Of a DNA stretch of 6,445 bases, positions 1-5,780 are shown in pieces. The notes below the pieces were generated by a model. The model was not told the origin of the DNA and searched no databases. It saw only the letters and a program-made list of their open reading frames with translations. The position numbers and the translations under genes were made by a program. Position 1 is the stretch's first letter. Each line of letters begins with the position of its first letter. Source of the DNA: Gammaproteobacteria bacterium (GTDB taxonomy: Bacteria; Pseudomonadota; Gammaproteobacteria; DSM-19610); the NCBI GenBank assembly GCA_011371465.1, contig DRQL01000128.1, forward strand, positions 1 to 6,445, read 5' to 3'.

Positions 1-645
1 GATCAGGATGCCCACGGATGTGTCCCCTGCCAGCAGTGACTCCAGGGCAGCGGCGTCACCAAAAGGCACGCGCACCCGGTTTTCAATCAAATGAAAACCG
101 GACTGGTAGAACTCCGAGTCCGTCACTGACAGGGCGCCACGCGTCTTGCCATGAAAAGAATGTGTGGCGTAAGCGATTTTGGCGCGCTCCCGCCCCTGCA
201 CCTGCTCCGCAAGCTTGAGCGCCGCTTCCACTGCTTCAGACCCGCTTGACCCCAGGAACACCATGTCCAGGTCTTCCGGCGCGACCGATGCCAGGTTGCG
301 GGACAGGGCAGCCGCATACTGGGACATGAAAGCAATGGCGATCTCGTGGCGCAGCTCCTTCTGGAACTGTTTCCGGACAGCCAGGATGCGCGGGTGGTTA
401 TGCCCGCACGCCAGCGATCCGAATCCCCCGAAAAAATCCAGGATCCTGCGGCCGTTTCTGTCGGTGTAGTACATCCCCTCGGCGGAATCGACCAGCACCT
501 CATGAAAACCCAGCAGCTTCAGGAAATGGTACTGACCCGGATTCATATGCCGGTTAAAGGCCTCCGCAGTCTCCGCCACACTCATCTGCATGGCATCTGC
601 GACGGTTAACAGGGATGGTTTGCGGATCTCGGTACCGTTATTCAT
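1..645 (-). CDS. Class III PLP-dependent aminotransferase, partial (first 215 residues; 3' end off the left edge)
   Basis: The frame is open from an ATG at 645 to the window edge. It begins MNNGTEIRKP and gives 215 residues with no stop. Visible class III (fold-type I, ornithine/GABA/acetylornithine-type) hallmarks are DFFGGFGSLACGHNHPR at residues 70-86, the cofactor phosphate-binding stretch SGSEAVEAALKLA at 134-146, and SFHGKT at 163-168, where Phe164 would stack on the PLP ring. The catalytic Lys and the DE(I/V)Q-type Asp lie beyond the window, so activity cannot be judged. Full-length relatives are about 400-470 residues, so about half is present. A weak AGG lies 4 nt before the ATG. The gene starts 31 bp after the DprE1-like gene on the same strand, so it is probably the third gene of that operon. 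Substrate is unknown. Class III members act on omega-amines, amino acids and, in aminoglycoside pathways, keto sugars. The family call is firm; the role is open. Confidence 0.88.
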   Translation of the reverse strand, partial: MNNGTEIRKPSLLTVADAMQMSVAETAEAFNRHMNPGQYHFLKLLGFHEVLVDSAEGMYYTDRNGRRILDFFGGFGSLACGHNHPRILAVRKQFQKELRHEIAIAFMSQYAAALSRNLASVAPEDLDMVFLGSSGSEAVEAALKLAEQVQGRERAKIAYATHSFHGKTRGALSVTDSEFYQSGFHLIENRVRVPFGDAAALESLLAGDTSVGILI

Positions 646-676
646 GTAGCCTGGTCTCTGTCTGCTTCAATACAGT

Positions 677-1999
677 TCAGTGTGGCAGTCTTATCTGTAG
701 ACGTCGTGCAAGATCGGAGTTCATGCGCACCTCCGGGTCAATCTCCTCCAGCACCCGCACGAACTTCTTCAGCCCCGGATACATCTGCTGAAAGGCCCCG
801 GCGGAAAGCCAGGCGTCTTTTGCGAGATAGGTTCTTCCACCGTACTCCAGGGTAATCCGTACCAGCCGCCCGAGAAGCACCTCAATACCCGGCTTGTTCG
901 GAAAATCCAGCGCCAGAGTGTAACCACGCATCGGGAACGACAGGTATCCCCGGCCCGAACCACCCAGCGTCTTGAGCGTGGTCAGGAACGAACTCGCGCG
1001 TGAACGGGAGATCTCTTCCAGCAGCCTCGGCAACCCGGCAGCGCCGGTGCCTTCGGGCAACACGCACTGGAACTGGAAAAACCCGCGCTTCCCGTAGATC
1101 CGGTTCCAGTCGAGCAGGGCGTCCAGGGGATACAGGAAGCGCTCAAACTGCACCCGGCGCTCGCGCCCGCCCCGCGGCACCCGGCGGTAATACAGCTGAT
1201 TGAACGCACGGACGGTCCACGAGTTCAATACAAAGCCCGGGAAGTCCACCGGTACTCGCGCGCGTCTGGAAGTCGCAGACGGCAGCGATTCGTGCGCGGG
1301 ATCAGCGGACTCGAGTATACCACGCCCGAGCCGGCTGCCCCGCGCCAGGGTATCGATCCAGCCGACGGTATAGGTTCTGCCCGAACGTACTTCTTCCAGC
1401 CTGGAGAGAAACGCATCGAGGTCGGGCACCCGCTCCTCCCGCAGGACCACCGCGTTGGATGGCACTTTCTGCATCCTGAAACACACGGCCACGATCACCC
1501 CGGTAAGACCGATCCCCCCGATGGTAGCGGCAAACAGGTCCGGGTGTTCGTCCGGCGATACGCGAACCGGCTTTCCGTCGGGCAGCACGAGATCCATCCA
1601 TAACACATGATCACCGAAACTGCCGGCATGATCATGGTTCTTGCCATGCACATCATTGGCGACCGCACCGCCAACGGAAACATACCCGGTACCAGGGTTG
1701 ACAGGCGCCATATAGCCGTCCGGCAGGAACCGGTGCAACAGATCGTTAAAGGTGACGCCGGGACCGCAGACCAGCTCGCCGCTGCCCGGGTCAAAGGAAT
1801 ATATCCGCTTCAGCGCGGCGCTGAGCAGGGTACGGCCGCCATTGTTCAACGCCACATCGCCGTAACTGCGCCCGCCCGCATACACAATCAGCCCGTGATC
1901 GTCTGCGGCAGCAATCGCCTCGCCCACCCCGGTTCTGCCCGGCGGGGTACACGCGGACACACGGGCGTACGTGGTACGGCCCCATCCACAGAGTGACAT
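677..1999 (-). CDS. dprE1: DprE1-type FAD-dependent oxidoreductase (decaprenylphosphoryl-beta-D-ribose 2'-oxidase-like)
   Basis: This 440-residue protein matches the DprE1 subgroup of the vanillyl-alcohol-oxidase flavoproteins in order and length. It has GWGRT near the N-terminus (5-9), the FAD-binding loop AGGRSYGD (41-48), PGTGYVSVGGAVANDVHGKN (102-121) followed by GSFGDHV (126-132), GGIGLTG (161-167), and a C-terminal oxidase domain ending in SDLARRL (428-434). LALDF (362-366) and YLAKD (391-395) align with the active-site strands of the mycobacterial enzyme. Asp365 and Lys394 are 29 residues apart, like Asp389 and Lys418 there. Family reaction: oxidation of C2-OH of polyprenylphosphoryl-ribofuranose to the 2-keto sugar. 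I chose the ATG at 1999, 11 bp after the flippase stop, with GGGAG 3 nt upstream. The open frame runs back to 2116, but that part overlaps the flippase gene and does not look like the family. The position of the mycobacterial benzothiazinone-target Cys387 appears to be Ala363. Substrate is inferred from the nearby UbiA gene. Confidence 0.88.
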   Translation of the reverse strand: MSLCGWGRTTYARVSACTPPGRTGVGEAIAAADDHGLIVYAGGRSYGDVALNNGGRTLLSAALKRIYSFDPGSGELVCGPGVTFNDLLHRFLPDGYMAPVNPGTGYVSVGGAVANDVHGKNHDHAGSFGDHVLWMDLVLPDGKPVRVSPDEHPDLFAATIGGIGLTGVIVAVCFRMQKVPSNAVVLREERVPDLDAFLSRLEEVRSGRTYTVGWIDTLARGSRLGRGILESADPAHESLPSATSRRARVPVDFPGFVLNSWTVRAFNQLYYRRVPRGGRERRVQFERFLYPLDALLDWNRIYGKRGFFQFQCVLPEGTGAAGLPRLLEEISRSRASSFLTTLKTLGGSGRGYLSFPMRGYTLALDFPNKPGIEVLLGRLVRITLEYGGRTYLAKDAWLSAGAFQQMYPGLKKFVRVLEEIDPEVRMNSDLARRLQIRLPH

Positions 2000-2010
2000 G
2001 GGCTCCCAGT

Positions 2011-3015
2011 TCACTTCCCCGCCGGCACCCTGGACACATCCTGCGCCCTGACCGGTTTGCGTGCCAGCCGCAAGGCGAAAGGCAGGGCTGCGAAACCGAG
2101 ACCGACCGCAAACCACAGCGTGGTCAGGCGTATCACGGCGGTTGCCGCCAGGCCGACATCCAGACTCGTACCGAGCGCAAGTAGCAGGGCCATCATCGTT
2201 GCCTCGACCCCGCCCAGTCCTCCCGGTAACATGGACAGCGCTCCTGCCACCATCGAAAAAGCAAAAATGAAAACAGCATGCAGGAACCCGACCGGCGCAC
2301 CCAGTTCACCGAGCAGCCAGTAGAAGGCCAGACACTCGGCCACCCAGCCGCACACGGACAGCAGCAGGGTCCCGCCGAAAACACGCCACGTAAACAGTCG
2401 CGCGGTCGTTCTCAGCACGCGCCGCGCCTTTACAAAAAGGCGCGCCCTTTTACGCCCGGTTAAAGCGTAAACCTGCCCCAGTACGGCCATCAGGAAACGG
2501 GGCTTCATGAACAGGGTCGTCAGGGCCAGGAAAACCGCAACCGTCAGGAAAATGCTCCAGTAGTAACCTGAAAATACCGAGAGACCAACCAGGCAGAGCA
2601 ACACCATCGCATTCATGTCGCTCAACCGGTCTCCCAGCAAGAGCGGCGTCACCCGGTCGTACCCGTAGCCATGACAACGTTCGATCAGCCACAGGCGCAG
2701 GGTCTCCCCGATCTTCCCCGGCGTCGTGGTCATGGAAAAGCCGGCGACGTAGTACAGCGCCGAGCGGGCAAGCGGGATGCGAATATCGATGTGTCGCGAA
2801 AAGATATGCCAGCGTAACAACCTGGCCGTGTAGTTAAGCAGGGAAAGGAGAAGCAGCCCGCCAATCATGCCGGCATCGAGCTTGCTGATATGTTGAAGAA
2901 CGTTATCCCCGCCGGCCAGGAACGATGCCAGCAGAACGAGTACCACGAAGAGTACGACGGACATGACAACCGTATATTCGGCGCGGCGCAGCCGACGGAC
3001 AGAAAGTAGTGCCAC
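2011..3015 (-). CDS. Flippase-like integral membrane protein (LPG_synthase_TM / UPF0104 family)
   Basis: This 334-residue, very hydrophobic protein has about eight predicted membrane segments. Clear ones are near 16-34, 50-68, 135-150, 152-170, 212-236, 244-263, 270-284 and 288-312. It carries the family's signature motifs: NYTARLLRW (61-69), TPGKIGETLRLW (98-109), DRLSD (129-133) and PGGLGGVEATMMALLLALG (264-282). The family shares the membrane domain of MprF, where it moves lysyl-phosphatidylglycerol. Stand-alone members often sit in glycan and glycolipid clusters and are thought to be lipid or lipid-linked sugar translocases, although few have been tested. The start is GTG: a stop codon lies in frame five codons upstream (3030-3028), and GAGGGG sits 5 nt before the GTG, so no longer start exists. 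It is the first gene of the minus operon, followed after 10 bp by the DprE1-like gene. A job flipping a polyprenyl-pentofuranose is an inference from context. Confidence 0.85.
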   Translation of the reverse strand: MALLSVRRLRRAEYTVVMSVVLFVVLVLLASFLAGGDNVLQHISKLDAGMIGGLLLLSLLNYTARLLRWHIFSRHIDIRIPLARSALYYVAGFSMTTTPGKIGETLRLWLIERCHGYGYDRVTPLLLGDRLSDMNAMVLLCLVGLSVFSGYYWSIFLTVAVFLALTTLFMKPRFLMAVLGQVYALTGRKRARLFVKARRVLRTTARLFTWRVFGGTLLLSVCGWVAECLAFYWLLGELGAPVGFLHAVFIFAFSMVAGALSMLPGGLGGVEATMMALLLALGTSLDVGLAATAVIRLTTLWFAVGLGFAALPFALRLARKPVRAQDVSRVPAGK

Positions 3016-3020
3016 GGATT

Positions 3021-3026
3021 CCCCTC
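3021..3026 (-). promoter_or_regulatory. Ribosome binding site deciding the GTG start of the flippase-like gene
   Basis: Read on the minus strand, GAGGGG lies 5 nt before the GTG at 3015. An in-frame TGA at 3030-3028 rules out any upstream start. The next in-frame ATG, at residue 18, falls inside the first membrane segment and has no such site. Confidence 0.6.
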
Positions 3027-3040
3027 TTCAGGCAGGCTAG

Positions 3041-3069
3041 AGAATAAGAGTCCTGCCCCGAAAAGTCCA
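3041..3069 (-). promoter_or_regulatory. Candidate sigma70-type promoter for the flippase/dprE1/aminotransferase operon
   Basis: On the minus strand, TGGACT (3069-3064, 4 of 6 to TTGACA) is followed after exactly 17 bases by TATTCT (3046-3041, 4 of 6 to TATAAT). A start of transcription near 3034 would leave a short leader of about 18 bases holding the GAGGGG ribosome site. It is the best-spaced pair I found on this strand. An alternative TATAAC at 3140-3135 has the better -10 match but no recognisable -35. Confidence 0.4.
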
Positions 3070-3089
3070 CCGGTGTACCGCCCCCGGAT

Positions 3090-3108
3090 ATCGGGTAAAA
3101 ATACCGAT
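3090..3108. promoter_or_regulatory. Imperfect inverted repeat in the divergent promoter region (possible operator)
   Basis: ATCGGGTA and TACCGAT flank AAAA. The arms pair completely apart from one extra G. The dyad lies just upstream of the candidate minus-strand promoter (its -35 ends at 3069) and upstream of the plus-strand -10 candidates, which suits a regulator controlling both directions. A second dyad, GGTATCGATTACC, occupies 3149-3161 and shares the GGTA/TACC ends. No regulator gene is in the window, and both could be chance. Confidence 0.25.
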
Positions 3109-3136
3109 GGTCTGCGGATACAGGTAATCCGGCCGT

Positions 3137-3151
3137 TATATTTGCTATGGT
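3137..3151 (+). promoter_or_regulatory. Candidate promoter -10 region for the UbiA-family gene
   Basis: Two overlapping -10 candidates are present: TATATT (3137-3142, 5 of 6) and an extended form TGCTATGGT (3143-3151), with TG one base before TATGGT. Neither has a convincing -35 at 16-18 bases, so this is weak. The 189-bp gap between divergent starts must hold a promoter for this gene, because nothing upstream runs in the same direction. Confidence 0.3.
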
Positions 3152-3193
3152 ATCGATTACCGGGAGAATGACGCCGGCGGCATCTCCCTGAAC

Positions 3194-3198
3194 AGGAG
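3194..3198 (+). promoter_or_regulatory. Ribosome binding site of the UbiA-family gene
   Basis: A consensus AGGAG lies 6 nt before the ATG at 3205. It supports that start over the later in-frame ATG at residue 21, which falls inside the conserved RPKQWIKN segment. Confidence 0.7.
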
Positions 3199-3204
3199 CC
3201 CTGC

Positions 3205-4083
3205 ATGGGTGAAACGAGCACAAGCCATTCATTTTCGGCCCGGCTGGGCGGCCTCGTCAGCCTGATGCGCCCGAAACAGTGGATAAAAAATGTCTTTGTA
3301 CTGGCGCCGCTGGTGTTCTCCGGCGAGTTCCTGCACGCCACATCGGTCTCCCAGGCCCTGTGGGCTACCCTGCTGTTCTGCATGGCTGCTTCATCCGTCT
3401 ATATATTCAATGATATACACGATATCGAGCACGACCGGCTGCATCCGGTAAAATCAAAAAAGCGTCCGCTGGCAACCGGGATGGTATCGCTGCGTTCCGC
3501 CCTGCTGCTGCTGGCCGGCCTGTACGGCATACTGCTGGCCGGGTGGTTCATGATGCCGGCGGTGGTGACGGTGATCGTCGCCTACCAGCTACTGAACGTG
3601 GCCTACACCCTGGTACTGAAACACCAGCCGGTACTGGACATCTTCACCATCGCCATCGGCTTCATGCTGCGGGTCTACGCCGGGGCCATCGCGCTGACGG
3701 TGTCGGTATCCAGCTGGATGTTTGTCACCACCCTCTGCCTGGCACTGTATCTCGCGGCGGTAAAACGCAGGCAGGAACTGTTGCAGAGTGGCGCGGACAG
3801 CCGAGGCGTACTGAAACGCTATTCAGTGGCACTGGTTGACCGTTACGCGGAAATGTCCGCAACGGGCTCCCTGTTGTTCTACAGCCTGTTTGTCATGTCG
3901 GCCAAACAGGAACTGATCACCACCATCCCGCTGGTCCTGTTCGGCCTGTTTCGCTACTGGTACGTAGTGGAGGAACTGGAGGGGGGAGAATCCCCGGCAG
4001 ACGTCCTGTTTACCGACTGGCAGCTGCTGCTGACCGTCGTTGCCTGGGGCGGCATCTGGCTCTGGACACTGTGGCCGGGCTGA
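3205..4083 (+). CDS. UbiA-superfamily prenyltransferase, decaprenyl-phosphate phosphoribosyltransferase (DPPR synthase)-like
   Basis: This 292-residue membrane protein has the features of the DPPR-synthase branch of UbiA enzymes. RPKQWIKNVFVLAPLVFSGE (22-41) is the branch's N-terminal signature. The first Asp-rich site is NDIHDIEHDRLHP (69-81), with Asp70, Asp73 and Asp77 for Mg2+ and diphosphate binding, followed by KKRPLATG (85-92). The second site region is LDIFTIAIGFMLRVYAGA (144-161) with Asp145, and KRRQELL (187-193) follows. About eight membrane segments fit the usual nine-helix fold. The mycobacterial relative (Rv3806c) transfers phosphoribose from PRPP to decaprenyl phosphate, the first step towards the arabinofuranose donor. 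The DprE1-like gene across the divergent promoter supports that activity here. The polyprenyl chain length is unknown, and the phosphatase for the 5-phosphate is not visible in the window. The gene ends 3 bp from the convergent GT-C-like gene. Another prenyl acceptor or donor is possible, but the motifs and context argue against quinone synthesis. Confidence 0.85.
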   Translation: MGETSTSHSFSARLGGLVSLMRPKQWIKNVFVLAPLVFSGEFLHATSVSQALWATLLFCMAASSVYIFNDIHDIEHDRLHPVKSKKRPLATGMVSLRSALLLLAGLYGILLAGWFMMPAVVTVIVAYQLLNVAYTLVLKHQPVLDIFTIAIGFMLRVYAGAIALTVSVSSWMFVTTLCLALYLAAVKRRQELLQSGADSRGVLKRYSVALVDRYAEMSATGSLLFYSLFVMSAKQELITTIPLVLFGLFRYWYVVEELEGGESPADVLFTDWQLLLTVVAWGGIWLWTLWPG

Positions 4084-4086
4084 AGC

Positions 4087-5772
4087 TCAGGCCTGACCCA
4101 GCGTCCAGGCCGCGCCGGCCACCAGGGACACTGCCGTTGCCAGCAACACCAGGCTCGCGGGGTGAAGCTGCCTTGCTCTCAGCATATCCGTGATTTCTTC
4201 GCGGTACAGAAACCCGAACGCGGTAACCACCATACCCACGATGGCGGTAAACATCACGTTGGAAGCCGCCGTGTAATAGGCGATCAGCCCCGGGTAATGC
4301 AGGGGGAAGTACCAGGCGATCACCAGGAAAACACCAAGCAGCCACAACAGCAGGCTCATGGGGCGCCAGTCGAATTTTTCCGCCAGCCAGACCGCGGCAA
4401 ACAGGGGCAGGAACACGTAGTAATAGCCGTATGCCGAAGTCAGGAAAAACAGGCAGACGGTTCCCACCAGCATGGCCGCTTCGACCGGCCTGACCCGGAC
4501 CGCGACCGCCCCGGTCAGCAGCAGGATGGCACCGGTATAGGCAAACAGGTAGGTGCGCATGTCTTCAAGGTTGCTGTCCAGGTACTGGTACCAGGGCAGA
4601 CCGCCCGTGAACACGGCGCCCTGAACGTAGGTGCGCAGGTTTGCCTCGGTATAGACAAAAGACAACAGGTGGCGCTTGAAGCCGATGGAATTCAGCGAAA
4701 GAATATTGGCGCTCGAATCGATAATCGCCAGGAAGCTGCGCCAGTGCTCCAGACCGTAGACCACCAGGCTCAGCGCCACCAGTGTACCGCCCGCGGCACA
4801 GGCGCCGCCAATCAGCTGCAGCAACGCCCGGCGCGAAGCCAGGTCTCGCCAGGCCCATAGCAAGGGCAGACCGGCACCGAAGGCAAAAACAGCCGGAAAC
4901 ACGCGTATGGACGTACTGAAGCCCAGCAGCAGGCCCGCCAGCACAAACCGGCGCGCATACAGGGCACAGATACCCAGCCCCAGGGCCACCAGCCAGATCT
5001 GGCGGAAAAAGGCGGCGCCATCCATACCGGGCGGCAGCATGGGCTGCATACCCGCCAGCAGCACGAAACCGGTCGCCGGGATCAGGCCGAACACTCTCCA
5101 GATCACCAGCGGCACCAGTCCCAGCGTTAACACGACGTCGATCCATTTGACCGATCTCACCAGGGTCGGTGTCAACGGAATCAGGTTGGATGCAGTGCCT
5201 GCCATGACGTTCCAGGTGGGTGGCGGGTTGTTCCCGTAGTCGACAAAAATCCGGTGCCACTTTTCACTGCTGTTGCGCACCTCCAGGAAGACCGCCAGAT
5301 CCGCCATAAACTGTTCCCAGCGATCTGCTGTAAAGCGGTTGTTACAACGCGTATGAACCTGCCTGCGCAGCTTCCCCAGGTCCTCCTTGGCCCATACCAC
5401 TTCCAGGTCCCGTATGATTCTTGTGTGCGGTACCTGGTAACCACGTTCACTCAGTTCCTGGAAGCCCAGCCAGGTGCAGCGGTACAGCTCGGTGTTTTTC
5501 AGCTCCCGGTAGTACTTTGACCCCATGTAGTAGTGGTAGATTTCTCCGTACTCGACCTTGTGCAGTTTTTCGAGCTGGCCGGGGGAAGACAGCGCGCCGA
5601 GAAAACTCGCGGCGACAAACAGCGCGCTGAGCAAAGCCACCCTGACCGGCCAGGAATGTTCCGGCAGGCGGTGGCGCCAGGCCCACAAAAGGGCGCCGAT
5701 GCCCAGCGTGAACACCAGCGGCGTAATAAACAGGTAGAAAATATTCACCATGCCAAGCGTATGTAGATTCAT
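4087..5772 (-). CDS. Multi-spanning membrane protein, probable GT-C-type glycosyltransferase
   Basis: This 561-residue protein has about 13 hydrophobic segments: near 10-32, 44-62, 209-229, 231-247, 256-273, 276-308 (probably two), 317-341, 405-425, 430-448, 449-465, 471-489, 496-521 and 539-558. Arg and His residues after segment 1 (32-44) suggest that side is cytoplasmic. That would place the roughly 145-residue polar loop at 63-208 in the periplasm. The loop starts with acidic and aromatic EYGEIYHYYMGSKYYREL (74-91) and ends with GNNPPPTWN (180-188). GFSTSIRVFPAVF (284-296) and LSLNSIGFKRHL (358-369) are also notable. This arrangement resembles polyprenyl-phosphate-sugar-dependent GT-C enzymes (GT87/GT39-like), whose first large outer loop bears the catalytic acid; I cannot name a family. 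The start at 5772 lies 8 bp after the repeat-protein stop. A second ATG at residue 8 is possible. It is probably translated together with that gene and is convergent with the UbiA gene. Acceptor and sugar are unknown. Confidence 0.7.
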   Translation of the reverse strand: MNLHTLGMVNIFYLFITPLVFTLGIGALLWAWRHRLPEHSWPVRVALLSALFVAASFLGALSSPGQLEKLHKVEYGEIYHYYMGSKYYRELKNTELYRCTWLGFQELSERGYQVPHTRIIRDLEVVWAKEDLGKLRRQVHTRCNNRFTADRWEQFMADLAVFLEVRNSSEKWHRIFVDYGNNPPPTWNVMAGTASNLIPLTPTLVRSVKWIDVVLTLGLVPLVIWRVFGLIPATGFVLLAGMQPMLPPGMDGAAFFRQIWLVALGLGICALYARRFVLAGLLLGFSTSIRVFPAVFAFGAGLPLLWAWRDLASRRALLQLIGGACAAGGTLVALSLVVYGLEHWRSFLAIIDSSANILSLNSIGFKRHLLSFVYTEANLRTYVQGAVFTGGLPWYQYLDSNLEDMRTYLFAYTGAILLLTGAVAVRVRPVEAAMLVGTVCLFFLTSAYGYYYVFLPLFAAVWLAEKFDWRPMSLLLWLLGVFLVIAWYFPLHYPGLIAYYTAASNVMFTAIVGMVVTAFGFLYREEITDMLRARQLHPASLVLLATAVSLVAGAAWTLGQA

Positions 5773-5780
5773 AATCAGGA

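Noticed and set aside
2000..2116. A 39-codon upstream extension of the DprE1-like protein
   Set aside because: It overlaps the flippase gene by more than 100 bp, its residues do not look like the family's N-terminus, and the ATG at 1999 has its own GGGAG site and a family-like GWGRT nearby.
3083..3101. A possible intrinsic terminator (CCCGGATATCGGG followed by TAAAAA)
   Set aside because: The stem is only four base pairs, there is no T-run on the plus strand after it, and it sits between divergent starts where no transcript needs to end.
2865..3383. A 172-residue minus-strand open frame spanning the divergent promoter region
   Set aside because: It overlaps the starts of both the flippase and UbiA genes, which have clear ribosome sites and family motifs, and it has no recognisable features.
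4162..4860. A 232-residue plus-strand open frame opposite the GT-C-like gene
   Set aside because: It is rich in Gln, His, Arg and Gly with no domain or hydrophobic pattern, as expected of an antisense shadow of a GC-rich membrane-protein gene.
4565..5260. A 231-residue minus-strand open frame inside the GT-C-like gene
   Set aside because: It is a shifted reading of the same strand. The 561-residue frame has coherent membrane segments and motifs; this one does not.
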